Below, one piece after another: positions 8,049 through 17,235 of a stretch of 64,000 nt of DNA. A program made the position numbers and the translations under genes. Within the stretch, counting starts at the first letter, position 1, and every line of letters begins with the position of its first letter. Below the pieces are notes generated by a model. It was not told the origin of the DNA. It saw only the letters and a program-made list of their open reading frames with translations, and searched no databases. The DNA is from CBDCHC01 sp965217075 (lineage in GTDB: Bacteria; Pseudomonadota; Gammaproteobacteria; PS1; Pseudothioglobaceae): NCBI GenBank assembly GCA_965217075.1, contig CBDCHC010000008.1, positions 62,001-126,000 of the forward strand, read 5' to 3'.

Positions 8049-10274
8049 TTATTTAGTTAATGATAAAAATAATTTCGGTAACTCTTGTGGTAAAGATTCT
8101 ATTTTATCAATTACTGAAAAATGATTACCAAAAATATCTTTAATATACTCATCAGCTTTTTTATCTAAACTAATGCAATATGGATACATACCTTTTTGCT
8201 GAGTTTCTTGCACAGCTTTATAAGCGTCTTGAATTAATGCTTTAGAATCATTAACATCAATATCAGCTGGTTCACCATCAGTTAAAATTAGCATAAGTTT
8301 TTTATCACTTTGTTGTAAATTTAAATAATGGGCTCCATGACGAATAGCAGCACCCATACGTGTTGAATACTCTGCTGTTAAATTAGCCAAACGCGCCTTC
8401 ACTGCATCATCCCAGTGCTCACTATAACCTTTAATATGATAATACATTACCTTTTGTCGTGTATCTGAGTTAAAACCTGCGATAGCAAAATTATCTCCAA
8501 GTTGCTCTACTGCCCAAGCAAGTAACGATACCGCTTCAGTTGATAACTCTAAAATACTTTGCCCAGAATTACCTACTTTTTCATTCAGAGATGCTGATAA
8601 ATCTAATAATAATAATACTGAAACACTACGCGAATCATGTTTAAAATCAATATTAATACGGCTATCAGGATGTGAGCCATTTTTTATCTCAATCATAGCA
8701 CGAAGCGCAATATCAAGATCTAATTCAGAACCATCTTCTTGATAACGAATACGTTTTTTATTTTGTGGTTTGAGTAAGTCTAAAACTTTTTTTAATTGTT
8801 TGACTAAAGCAGAATTTTTATCTAACAATTTATCAATTTTTGCAGGATCACTATGCGAATGTAGGCGCTCATAAAGTGTAACCCAATCTATCTTATAAGC
8901 ATTATAAACATAATCCCACTCATCATAATAATGTGGCGGGATAAACTCTGTTTTTTCTTCTTCAATTTTATTTTCATGTTGAAAAATCTCATCATCTTCA
9001 TCATAAGACTCAATAAATAACCACATTAAACGATTATCATCTCTATAAGTTATCTCGGTATTATCAAAATATACATTTGGCAATGAGTCAGATTTTTGGT
9101 GAGTTTTTACTAAATATGCAACCCCAAGATTAAGACTATCTTGTGAAGTACTATTGCCTTTTTGCATTAAAATTCTAAATTTTGCTACAAATTGCAAAAG
9201 ATGTGTATCAGTGTATGGATGATTTTCATCAATTAATGCACGTGCAAGCATAATAGCACGGTGTCTAATACATGATTGATAAATATCGTTACAACTCTTA
9301 TTGTCTACCATAGGAATCAAACTAAGCCAAAGTTTTTTTAATCCAGGGTACTTAAGTAACATTAAATACTCAACTCTTGCATCTTCAAATACCTCAACAA
9401 ATAAACGTTGCTGTGGAGAAACATTATCTGCTGTTATACGTTGAGTATATTGATGATGCGCTAACAGATGTGCAACTAATGCCATATAACGCCTAGCTGG
9501 TGAAATATTATTTAATTCATCGTAAATATCTGGTAAACGAATAATATCATTTGCTAAATAAGGATGAAAATGTTCTAATTTTTCAAAATCAGGTGAATAA
9601 GTAGCATACATAAAATCTGTTTTAAATAATGCTTGTTGAAATAAATTAATTTGCCTTTCTAAATCACTAAACAACATTCCTTTACGTTGGCGTTGAAATA
9701 CAGCTTTTGCATCTTGGGTAGAAAGCGAAAAATATTCTTGCTGACGCTCTGGATGATTTTTAAAATAACGTAGCCCATAATTTATCCATTTATAAATTCC
9801 TTCGTAGTCAAGCTGCTCAAATAATTTACTAATTTGATTTAAAAAAAATGAAAAAGAAGGAGAAGCATGTGTATCGTGAATACCATGTACAGAAAAAGTA
9901 GTATTATCTAAAAAAAAAGCAATTAAATCAGTGTATTTTTCCAACTCACCGACATCATTAGTATTATGCTCAATTACATAGATCCAACTATTTAAAAAAC
10001 TCACTAATACTTCTTTATTTGGACTGCGTATAATTTTTTGATATGCAAAATCAGTAATTTTTTTGATTGCGCCATCACCATAAAACTCACCAACCCATGG
10101 CATTACTTTTAAAAAAGCAATAGCAGGTGCGTCTCCTTGTCCAATTTTAGCTAAAAACTCTATTCCATTAAAATACTCATCTAATAAAACAGGTGATAAT
10201 TTATTTTTAGCTTGTTCTATATTTTTATTAAAAATATTGTGTACACTATTAAAACTACAGTTTAATTCTCTCAT
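8049..10274 (-). CDS. cbbO: CbbO, RuBisCO activase adaptor with VWA domain
   Basis: This 741-residue protein has a long helical N-terminal region and a C-terminal von Willebrand factor A domain with the MIDAS motif DLSAS (558-562) and a later LTDGEPAD element. CbbO binds RuBisCO through this domain and works with the hexameric AAA+ CbbQ to remove inhibitory sugar phosphates. The length is normal and the frame is unbroken. It lies downstream of cbbM and cbbQ on the same strand, separated from cbbQ by a tfoX-like gene and a decayed VOC gene. NorD is a paralogue, but the cbbM context favours CbbO. With cbbQ frameshifted it may currently lack its partner. Confidence 0.9.
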   Translation of the reverse strand: MRELNCSFNSVHNIFNKNIEQAKNKLSPVLLDEYFNGIEFLAKIGQGDAPAIAFLKVMPWVGEFYGDGAIKKITDFAYQKIIRSPNKEVLVSFLNSWIYVIEHNTNDVGELEKYTDLIAFFLDNTTFSVHGIHDTHASPSFSFFLNQISKLFEQLDYEGIYKWINYGLRYFKNHPERQQEYFSLSTQDAKAVFQRQRKGMLFSDLERQINLFQQALFKTDFMYATYSPDFEKLEHFHPYLANDIIRLPDIYDELNNISPARRYMALVAHLLAHHQYTQRITADNVSPQQRLFVEVFEDARVEYLMLLKYPGLKKLWLSLIPMVDNKSCNDIYQSCIRHRAIMLARALIDENHPYTDTHLLQFVAKFRILMQKGNSTSQDSLNLGVAYLVKTHQKSDSLPNVYFDNTEITYRDDNRLMWLFIESYDEDDEIFQHENKIEEEKTEFIPPHYYDEWDYVYNAYKIDWVTLYERLHSHSDPAKIDKLLDKNSALVKQLKKVLDLLKPQNKKRIRYQEDGSELDLDIALRAMIEIKNGSHPDSRINIDFKHDSRSVSVLLLLDLSASLNEKVGNSGQSILELSTEAVSLLAWAVEQLGDNFAIAGFNSDTRQKVMYYHIKGYSEHWDDAVKARLANLTAEYSTRMGAAIRHGAHYLNLQQSDKKLMLILTDGEPADIDVNDSKALIQDAYKAVQETQQKGMYPYCISLDKKADEYIKDIFGNHFSVIDKIESLPQELPKLFLSLTK

Positions 10275-10462
10275 TTATAATCTCTTTTTATTTTTTCACT
10301 TAGTTTTTTATTTAAGTATTTGCCTAATTAATTCTTTTAAATAATTGCTAATTTAAATTTTTAAAAATTTTATGTAATAATTTTGCATTTAATTTTATCA
10401 TATTTATTTAAAGGGATAAATTGCATAACCTTCTCTTTATTGTTGCTATTGATCTATAGTTT

Positions 10463-10810
10463 TTATTTCTTATCTGCTGCTTTTAATGCTACATTATATG
10501 CTTGATTTGCCCAATATCTCATCTGCTCAATATCTTCTAACGCTTCTTCTGGAACTTGATAGTAAGACATTTTAAATTCTTTTCCTTTTTTATTATAAGT
10601 AAATGCCTCTAGACCTCTATCTTCAAACTTATATTTAGTTTGTTTATCTGCTTTTAAATAAACTACACTATCAGCAACCAAACCAAACATTAATTGATTA
10701 AGAAAAATCCCATACCCTCCAAACATAGCTTTAGCATTTACTGGTCCAACTAACTGCATAAGATCTAGGATATAATTTACAAATTCTTTTTTTTCATTAT
10801 AAATAGACAT
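10463..10810 (-). CDS. TfoX/Sxy N-terminal-domain protein
   Basis: The 115 residues form a single TfoX N-terminal domain. The family hallmark is the NAKAMFGGYGIFLN segment near residue 25, followed by FGLVADSVVYLKAD and a SYYQVPEEALED stretch. In Enterobacteria and Vibrio the larger Sxy/TfoX proteins promote competence gene expression. Short one-domain versions are common and of unknown role. It sits between cbbO and the cbbQ region on the same strand, an insertion into what is usually a compact cbbQ-cbbO pair. A regulatory function here is not supported by anything in the sequence. Confidence 0.82.
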   Translation of the reverse strand: MSIYNEKKEFVNYILDLMQLVGPVNAKAMFGGYGIFLNQLMFGLVADSVVYLKADKQTKYKFEDRGLEAFTYNKKGKEFKMSYYQVPEEALEDIEQMRYWANQAYNVALKAADKK

Positions 10811-10862
10811 AGTTCTTTTTAGGCGACATATAATATATACAAAATAAAGTAGTTTATCTTAA

Positions 10863-11040
10863 ATATTTCGTGATTACAAGCGTCACTGGACGCCTGTTCG
10901 CTTAGATTTTTTATGTGATAATGTTGGAAAAAATAATAAAATTTGGTGGGTTACATGAAGGAGGAGATAGTGGTGATTGGGTTTCTATTGCTTATTGCGC
11001 AGATCCATTTGGAAACGGATTTTGTATAATTTGTGAATAA
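10863..11040 (+). pseudogene. Decayed VOC/glyoxalase-family gene fragment
   Basis: Two plus-strand frames together give the C-terminal half of a vicinal-oxygen-chelate protein. RDYKRHWTPVRLDF is read from about 10869, and GDWVSIAYCADPFGNGFC is read one frame over and ends at TAA 11038-11040. Both are signature stretches of the family (HWTPVHLDF and ADPFGHGFC). The middle segment is shortened, there is at least one frameshift near 10935-10945, and no start remains. It lies opposite in strand to the flanking cbbQ and tfoX-like genes. Confidence 0.75.
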
Positions 11041-11045
11041 AAAAA

Positions 11046-11857
11046 TTATTCAAAAATTGCATTAACAGCATCTTTAATAGTTTCGCGTACTACATTATCA
11101 TCTGTAATTGGATAAATAAGTGCCATTTGGCAAGCATCTTTAATGTTAATACCATCTTTAATTAAAACTCCTGCATAATTAAGCAAACGTGTAGACGCTC
11201 CTTCATCTAAACCATGTCCTACTAAATTACGGGTAGCTTGGGCTAATTGTACTAATTTTGTGGCTATTTCTTTATTTACTCCACTTTCTTTAGCAACAAT
11301 TTTTGCCTCAATTTCAGCAGATGCATAGTTAAAATCAAGTGGCTGTAAAGCGTTGTTTAGTTGATTGTTTAAGATCTTTCATTAATGATTGATACCCAGG
11401 ATTGTAAGAAATAACTAATTGAAAATCTTTATGTGCCTTAACAAGTTCACCTTTTTTATCAAGCATAAGTTCACGCCTATGATCAGTTAATGAGTGAATT
11501 ACTACCATCGTATCTTGACGCGCTTCTACAACTTCATCTAAATAGCAAATAGCGCCGTATCTTGCAGCTATAGTAAGAGGTCCATCAACCCAACATGTAC
11601 CATTAGCATCAAGTAAAAAACGTCCAATTAAATCTGAAGCTGTAATATCCTCGTTACAAGAAACTGTGATAATAGGTTTACCAAGTTTGTATGCCATGTA
11701 TTCAATAAAACGTGATTTACCACAACCTGTTGGCCCTTTTACCATAATTGGCAAGCGAGCATTATAAGCTGCAGTATATAATTCTACTTCATTTTTTTGT
11801 GCTGCATAAAATGGTTCTAAATCAATTTTTAAATTGTTTGATATCAAAATCTAACAT
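11046..11857 (-). pseudogene. cbbQ: CbbQ AAA+ RuBisCO activase, two frameshifts
   Basis: Joined across two single-base insertions, the region encodes a normal CbbQ of about 269 residues. ATG at 11857 has an ideal AAGGA 7 bases upstream and begins MLDFDI. An extra A near 11845-11849 then breaks the frame. The central frame (TTG 11847 to 11335) carries Walker A KGPTGCGKSRF, the Walker B-like AICYLDEV and YNPGYQS. An extra base near 11340-11342 breaks it again just after QRFTA, and LDFNYASAEIEAK through to the stop at 11046 follows in the third frame. CbbQ is the ATPase that, with CbbO, reactivates RuBisCO. As written neither end can be made from one start. This could be true loss, assembly error or recoding. 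Confidence 0.88.
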
Positions 11858-11901
11858 GAATATATCCTTAATAAATAATTTAATTTTAATATTTATAAAT
11901 T

Positions 11902-11930
11902 AAAAACCCCTACATATAGCAGAGGTTTTT
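11902..11930 (-). terminator. Hairpin terminator between cbbM and cbbQ
   Basis: AAAAACCCCT pairs with AGAGGTTTTT around a short loop, with one mismatch in the stem. A-rich and T-rich flanks make it usable in both directions. Just downstream of the cbbM stop, it would end or attenuate cbbM transcripts, so cbbQ-cbbO would receive less message than cbbM. Confidence 0.65.
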
Positions 11931-11952
11931 AACATGCTTAATAAATAAAAAA

Positions 11953-13332
11953 CTATTTATGCACTCCTAATTTATCTCTCCAACCTGGATAAAGTAAATC
12001 AGCGTCCCCTGGGAACGATTCAAATGCACGTGCAAATTCTTTATGATCTTTAGCAAACTCAATTGGATCAGCGCCTTCTAAATAACACTGGTAAGACTGT
12101 TTCAATGAGACAGCGCCGGCAGCTGGGCTGTCGATATGGCCATACGAACCACCACCTGATGTATTAATTATATTACCATGACCTAAATTCTCAAAAAAGC
12201 CAGGCAAACGAAGTGCATTCATACCGCCTGAAATAATTGGTGTAGTTGGTTTCATGCCGTACCATTTTTGGAAATAAACAGGACCTTGACATTCTTCGCG
12301 TTCAATCATATAAGCAATAACTCTATCATCTTTGCCACCCTCCATCTTACCATAACCCATAGTACCTACATGAATACCTGATGCACCCATTAAACGAGAA
12401 AGTTTAGCAAGAACAAATGCCGTATAACCACGCACAGCACTTGGTGAAGTTACTGCACCATGACCTGCTCTATGATAATGTAAATATTGACTCGGGAAAT
12501 TACGGCGTGCAGTAGTAACCATGCCAGGTCCACCAACATAACCATCAACTAAAAAAGCAATATGGCTTGCATTTTCACCAAAAGTCTCTAAAACATATTC
12601 ACCACGAGCAATCATTTCATGATGATCGTCAGCAGTAATATTTGCAGAGAATAGTTTTGCCTCACCTGTTTCGTCTTGTGCACGTTTCATAGCATCAGCC
12701 ACTAAAGGTGTTACATCTTTCATGCGACAATAAACCTGATTGCCTTGAGGCTCGTCATTTTTAATAAAATCACCACCTAGCCAGAATTGATAAGCAGCAT
12801 CAGCAAAAGGCTTAGGACGGAGTCCAAGTTTAGGTTTAATAATTGTTCCTGCAATATAACCACCATTAGTTCTTGAACGACCAAGTGTATTCCACATATC
12901 AGTTATGTCCATTGAAGGACCATCAAAAATATCTAACATTGCTTTAGGAACCCAAAAATCTTGCATTTGTGCACATTTAACATCACCCATGCCTTGGTTA
13001 TTACCAATAGCCAAGGTTAAAAAAGATACAACCATAGCACGACCATCAATAATATTACGATCAAATAAATCATTTGGATAGGCAATTTTCATAATACCAG
13101 CTGCTTCATCAATTTCATATACCATAGCGTCTAAATCTTTAGTGAAATCATCAGTTGTGCAAACTTCAACATTAGTACCTGTAGAACTTTCAGCTGCAAA
13201 ATGCGCAGCAGTTGATAAATAACCATAACCCTCAGCAGGTGTCATAGTATAAGCAACTAGAATATGTTTGCCTTCTTTAATTAAAATTTCTTCATCTAAT
13301 GATAAATCTGCGTATCTATTTGATTGATCCAT
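11953..13332 (-). CDS. cbbM: Form II ribulose-1,5-bisphosphate carboxylase/oxygenase
   Basis: This 459-residue protein fixes CO2 onto RuBP in the Calvin cycle. Numbering matches Rhodospirillum rubrum form II exactly at key lysines: K166 (GTIIKPKLG), K191, carbamylated, in GGDFIKNDEP, and loop 6 K329 in GTMGYGKMEGG. All catalytic residues I can check are present, so it is a true RuBisCO, not a RuBisCO-like protein. AAGGAG lies just upstream of ATG 13332, and a strong promoter is visible at 13360-13388. It is divergent from cbbR and followed by a hairpin before cbbQ. Form II enzymes suit low-O2, high-CO2 habitats. Confidence 0.98.
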   Translation of the reverse strand: MDQSNRYADLSLDEEILIKEGKHILVAYTMTPAEGYGYLSTAAHFAAESSTGTNVEVCTTDDFTKDLDAMVYEIDEAAGIMKIAYPNDLFDRNIIDGRAMVVSFLTLAIGNNQGMGDVKCAQMQDFWVPKAMLDIFDGPSMDITDMWNTLGRSRTNGGYIAGTIIKPKLGLRPKPFADAAYQFWLGGDFIKNDEPQGNQVYCRMKDVTPLVADAMKRAQDETGEAKLFSANITADDHHEMIARGEYVLETFGENASHIAFLVDGYVGGPGMVTTARRNFPSQYLHYHRAGHGAVTSPSAVRGYTAFVLAKLSRLMGASGIHVGTMGYGKMEGGKDDRVIAYMIEREECQGPVYFQKWYGMKPTTPIISGGMNALRLPGFFENLGHGNIINTSGGGSYGHIDSPAAGAVSLKQSYQCYLEGADPIEFAKDHKEFARAFESFPGDADLLYPGWRDKLGVHK

Positions 13333-13359
13333 TTTTACTCCTTGTGATTAAAAATGAGT

Positions 13360-13388
13360 ATTATATTAGAGTTAATAAATAATGTAAA
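13360..13388 (-). promoter_or_regulatory. Sigma-70-type promoter of cbbM
   Basis: On the minus strand, TTTACA (13383-13388) and TATAAT (13360-13365) are separated by exactly 17 bases, near-consensus for sigma-70. The start site would fall near 13353. It lies in the 90-bp cbbM/cbbR divergent region, where a LysR-type regulator would be expected to bind; I could not define its operator in such AT-rich DNA. Confidence 0.7.
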
Positions 13389-13422
13389 ATAATAAATATT
13401 TAATAAATAATAATAAAAATTT

Positions 13423-14313
13423 ATGATTAATTATACTATCAAGCAATTATATAGCTTTGAAGCAGTAGTACGGCTTAAAAGTTTTACTAAAGCTAGTAGG
13501 GAATTATATATTACTCAACCGGCAGTATATATGCAAATTCAACAATTAACAATAAATGTTGGCACAGAATTAATTAATACTAAAGGAAAAACTATAATCC
13601 CTACTTTTATTGGTAAAAAACTTTATCAAACTTGCCTGCAAATAATTAATAATCTTGAGCAATCTAAATTAAATATAGAACAAATTTTAAATCCTAATAC
13701 TGGACACCTACAAATTGCTGTAGCAACTACAGCTAACTTATTTATTAGTCAAATATTAGTTAAATTTAAACAACAATATCCAAAAATGACTTTTTACTTA
13801 GAAGTTACTAATCGTAAATCTTTACTCAAAAAAATTAATGATAATACGATTGATTTAGTAATTATGGGTGAACCACCAAAAAATATGGCTATTACTGCTG
13901 TAGAATTTATGAAAAATCCATTAATTGCTATTGCTAACCCTGCCCACCCATTATTAAAAAATAAGAATAACTCTATTAAAGATCTTAGTAAAGAAATTTT
14001 AATTACCAGAGAAAAAGGTTCAGGTACTCGCACAACTATTGAACATTTAACAGGAATACAATTTAATTCAGAAATTGAAATTAATTCAAATGAAGCAATT
14101 GTTGAAGCAGTACAAGCTGGATTAGGTATAGGTTTTGTCTCTAAGCACACAGTAAAATTAGAGCTTAAAAATAATATTATTAAACAGCTAAATGTGGAAA
14201 AATTTCCTATTATGCGTTATTGGCATATAGTTAATAATACTCATAACAAACTATCTCCTATAGCAAAGCATTTTAGGGAATTTATTCTTGATAATAGTTA
14301 TACTATAAATTGA
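13423..14313 (+). CDS. cbbR: LysR-family regulator of RuBisCO genes (CbbR-type)
   Basis: This 296-residue LysR-type regulator is of normal length. The N-terminal winged helix-turn-helix covers residues 1-65 (FEAVVRLKSFTKASREL, then TQPAVYMQIQQL). The C-terminal two-lobed effector domain contains DLVIMGEPP and EAVQAGLGIGFVSKH. CbbR proteins sense Calvin-cycle or redox metabolites and usually activate the divergently transcribed cbb genes. The 90-bp divergent spacing from cbbM fits that role. The CbbR assignment over a generic LysR rests mainly on position. Confidence 0.88.
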   Translation: MINYTIKQLYSFEAVVRLKSFTKASRELYITQPAVYMQIQQLTINVGTELINTKGKTIIPTFIGKKLYQTCLQIINNLEQSKLNIEQILNPNTGHLQIAVATTANLFISQILVKFKQQYPKMTFYLEVTNRKSLLKKINDNTIDLVIMGEPPKNMAITAVEFMKNPLIAIANPAHPLLKNKNNSIKDLSKEILITREKGSGTRTTIEHLTGIQFNSEIEINSNEAIVEAVQAGLGIGFVSKHTVKLELKNNIIKQLNVEKFPIMRYWHIVNNTHNKLSPIAKHFREFILDNSYTIN

Positions 14314-14332
14314 TTAGTACTGTAAAAACAAT

Positions 14333-15202
14333 ATGAAAATTAAAGTTTTATTATTTTATTTAGATATAAAAAAAATATCAGCAATATTATTAGCTATATG
14401 GCTATTATCATGCAATGTACTTGCTAATAAACCAGATTTATTTTTACTTAAAACTTATAATAAAAAACAAAATATTATTGGTTGGTTTATGAGTGAAAAA
14501 TTGGATGGTGTGCGTGGATTTTGGAATGGAAATAGCTTAATAACACGTGGAGGTAAGGTGCTTAATCCGCCTGTATGGTTTACAAAAAATTATCCTCCAT
14601 TTGCTATTGACGGTGAATTATGGACAAAACAAGCTGATTTTGAAAATATTAATTCTATTATTAGTACAAAAAATGCTGCTAAACGCTGGCGACAAATTAC
14701 ACATCAAATTTTTGAAGTACCTAATCAAGCTGGTGGTATCTTAGCAAGATTAACAGTTTTACGTAAATATTTGCATAAAAATCCTAATAATTTTATTAAA
14801 ATTATTAAGCAGATTCCTATTAAATTTCAAGTGCAAGTAAATAATTTCCTATATAAAATAATACAGCATAAAGGTGAAGGAGTAGTAGTAAGAAATCCTA
14901 ATATACCATATCAAACAGGACGAACAGCTAATGCTTTAAAAATAAAAAAATATCAAGATGATGAATGCATTGTAATTGAAATACTAAATGGTAAAGGTAA
15001 ATACATAAACAAAATGGGTTCAATTAAGTGTCAGTTAAAGCATGGTAATATAATTAAAATTGGTAGTGGTTTTACTGACTATGAACGTACAAATCCACCT
15101 GCTATTGGCACTCAAATTACATTTAAATATTATGGTTTAAGTAAAAAAGGCAACTATAAATATCCAGTATTTTTAAGAAAAAGACCAAAATTAGTTAATT
15201 AA
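14333..15202 (+). CDS. ligE: Small secreted-type ATP-dependent DNA ligase (LigE type)
   Basis: This 289-residue minimal ligase has the nucleotidyltransferase motif I KLDGVRG with AMP-accepting Lys 56, motif III-like AIDGELW, motif IV-like GEGVVVRNP, motif V LKIKKYQDDECIVIE and a small C-terminal OB fold. An N-terminal hydrophobic stretch (about 17-32, ending ALAN-like CNVLANK) predicts export to the periplasm. LigE proteins of Gammaproteobacteria and Neisseria have this layout and have been linked to DNA uptake or extracellular DNA. The replicative NAD+ ligase LigA would be encoded elsewhere. It follows cbbR by 19 bp but is probably not functionally related. Confidence 0.88.
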   Translation: MKIKVLLFYLDIKKISAILLAIWLLSCNVLANKPDLFLLKTYNKKQNIIGWFMSEKLDGVRGFWNGNSLITRGGKVLNPPVWFTKNYPPFAIDGELWTKQADFENINSIISTKNAAKRWRQITHQIFEVPNQAGGILARLTVLRKYLHKNPNNFIKIIKQIPIKFQVQVNNFLYKIIQHKGEGVVVRNPNIPYQTGRTANALKIKKYQDDECIVIEILNGKGKYINKMGSIKCQLKHGNIIKIGSGFTDYERTNPPAIGTQITFKYYGLSKKGNYKYPVFLRKRPKLVN

Positions 15203-15281
15203 AAAATTATTATTATAGATATTTTTAAATTAATTAAATCTGTTTGTTAGTACTTTTTTACATCAATATCATTTATTACAA

Positions 15282-16277
15282 TTAACCACCAATTTCTACC
15301 ATTTGACTGCTGCTAATATTATATTCATTATCATTAAAATCATGTTTTTTAGGTTTGTTTTCAATAGCTGTAATAATTATTTTTTTTATCATATCATCGC
15401 TTTTTCCACTACGCATTTCATCGCGTAAAGATATTGAATTTTTTTGCCCTAAACATAAAATTAACCGTCCTTTAGCAGTTAGCCTGACACGATTACAAGT
15501 TGAGCAAAAATTATCAGATATAGCGGAAATTATACCAATTTTTGATTTTAACCCATTAATATGATAATTATGCGCTGGACCATCAGTAACATTTGAATTA
15601 ATTTTTTGCAAAGGCTGAGTTAAATGTTTTTTAACCCTTATTAAAATTTGTTCCTGACTTATATGCTGTTTTAAAACATTAATACCACTGGTGCCAATTG
15701 GCATTGTTTCAATAAAACGAATATCAATGCCTTTATTTATTGCAAAATCTAACATTTCCTCTATTTCGTTGTTATTAGTTTTCTGCATAACCACCATGTT
15801 TAATTTAATTGGATTCATTCCTACTGCAATTGCTGCATCAATTCCAGCCAAAACACTATTTAAATCACCGCCACGAGTAATATTATAAAATTTTTCTGCG
15901 TTTAAAGAATCTAATGAAATATTTACCCTATTTATCCCTGTATTTTTTAAATCTTTAGCGTATTTTGCTAATAAATGTGCATTAGTTGAAAGCGGTATAT
16001 CTGTAATACCATCAATAGCATTTAACATTTCAACTAAAGACAAAATATTTTTACGTAATAATGGCTCACCTCCTGTTAGACGCACTTTAGTTACTCCTAA
16101 CTCGCTAAAAATTTTAGCAATTCTTGCTATTTCTTCCAGCGTAAGTACTTGTTTACGTATTGTTCTGCTTTTATCTAATTCATCTCTACAATAAAAACAA
16201 CGATAATTGCAATGATCAGTAACTGAAATGCGTAAATAATTTATTTTTCTGGTAAATTTATCTATAAGTTGTTGCAT
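15282..16277 (-). CDS. moaA: GTP 3',8-cyclase, molybdenum cofactor synthesis
   Basis: The 331-residue radical-SAM enzyme converts GTP to 3',8-cyclo-7,8-dihydro-GTP, the first step of molybdopterin synthesis. The radical-SAM cluster cysteines are C23, C27 and C30 (DHCNYRCFYC), followed by LTGGEPLLR. The second, substrate-binding cluster uses C258, C261 and C275. The C-terminal Gly-Gly needed for activity is present (VEIGG). It has no moa neighbours here, so the rest of the pathway is elsewhere. Its presence implies at least one molybdoenzyme, plausibly for nitrate or sulfite metabolism. Confidence 0.96.
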   Translation of the reverse strand: MQQLIDKFTRKINYLRISVTDHCNYRCFYCRDELDKSRTIRKQVLTLEEIARIAKIFSELGVTKVRLTGGEPLLRKNILSLVEMLNAIDGITDIPLSTNAHLLAKYAKDLKNTGINRVNISLDSLNAEKFYNITRGGDLNSVLAGIDAAIAVGMNPIKLNMVVMQKTNNNEIEEMLDFAINKGIDIRFIETMPIGTSGINVLKQHISQEQILIRVKKHLTQPLQKINSNVTDGPAHNYHINGLKSKIGIISAISDNFCSTCNRVRLTAKGRLILCLGQKNSISLRDEMRSGKSDDMIKKIIITAIENKPKKHDFNDNEYNISSSQMVEIGG

Positions 16278-16533
16278 TTATTAAATAGTTTTTTGTATTG
16301 TAAAAAAAATAATTATTGTATCAATCTTATCATCTCTAAATTTAGCTAATTAATCTGTATGTTATAATTATTAGACTATATCAATTATAAAGATTTGTTA
16401 TTATACTATTTAAGATGCTGTTATTAAGTTAAATACAAATAATTCTATTTAAATCAATCAAATATATTATGTTATATAAATTGTTATTAAAAAATGCTAA
16501 TTTCTAATATATTTATAATAAAATTAGCTATAT
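16278..16533. other. AT-rich divergent intergenic region
   Basis: The stretch separates moaA from the membrane acyltransferase gene, transcribed away from each other. A TATAAT-like hexamer lies about 14 bases before the downstream ATG without a convincing -35 element. I see no RNA gene, hairpin or short conserved frame. Confidence 0.4.
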
Positions 16534-17235
16534 ATGATTAAAAATTATAACAGAGATAGATATTTAGACCAAATGCGTGGAGTTGGTGTTTTAATGATGA
16601 TAATATTTCATTTTATTTATGATTTAAATTATTTTAACTTTATTAATATTAATTTATTTACTGATATTATCTACATAATATGGCGTTATATCATAGTTGC
16701 TATCTTTATGAATGCAGTTGGCATTAGTTTAGTTATTGCCTATAAAAATAAAACATTTAGTTATTTTTTAGCAAGATTGTATAAACTAACAATAATAGTA
16801 GCAGTATTATCTTTAGTAAGTTATTTAGCTTTTCCTAATAAATGGATTTATTTTGGTATTTTGCATGTTATTTTAGTTTCTTCTATAATTGGTTTCTTTT
16901 TTAAGAAAAACCCTAATATAGCTTTAGTTATAGCAATTGCAATTATTATAGCAAATATCTTTAATTTACCAGATTTATCTTTTATAACGCATACTCTAAA
17001 TAATTTTTTACCTAAACAAGGGACATTAGATTTTTATCCGCTCTTTCCTTGGTTAGCAATGGTTTTTAGTGGAATATTTTTAGCATACCACCCATGGTAT
17101 AAAAAAATATTTATAACTAAATCAAAATTATTAGAATTTTTAGGAAAAAATGCCCTTATAATTTATCTTAGCCATCAATTAATATTATTTAGCTTCATTG
17201 CTATTATCGCTATAATTTTAAAAAAAATACCCTAA
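16534..17235 (+). CDS. DUF1624/HGSNAT-type membrane acyltransferase
   Basis: The 233-residue integral membrane protein has about seven hydrophobic helices. It starts with RYLDQMRGVGVLMMIIFHFIYDLNYF, the signature of bacterial heparan-alpha-glucosaminide N-acetyltransferase-like (DUF1624) proteins, and has FYPLFPWLAMVFSGIFLAY toward the C-terminus. Such proteins resemble the acyltransferase-3/HGSNAT fold and are thought to move acyl groups across the inner membrane, but the bacterial substrate is unknown. It converges with the efflux genes. Confidence 0.8.
   Translation: MIKNYNRDRYLDQMRGVGVLMMIIFHFIYDLNYFNFININLFTDIIYIIWRYIIVAIFMNAVGISLVIAYKNKTFSYFLARLYKLTIIVAVLSLVSYLAFPNKWIYFGILHVILVSSIIGFFFKKNPNIALVIAIAIIIANIFNLPDLSFITHTLNNFLPKQGTLDFYPLFPWLAMVFSGIFLAYHPWYKKIFITKSKLLEFLGKNALIIYLSHQLILFSFIAIIAIILKKIP

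Noticed and set aside
11953..13332. Possibility that cbbM is a RuBisCO-like (form IV) protein
   Set aside because: K166, K191 and K329 and their surrounding motifs match true form II enzymes exactly.
13333..13422. CbbR operator (T-N11-A boxes) between cbbM and cbbR
   Set aside because: T-N11-A occurs many times by chance in this A/T-rich stretch, so no individual site can be supported.
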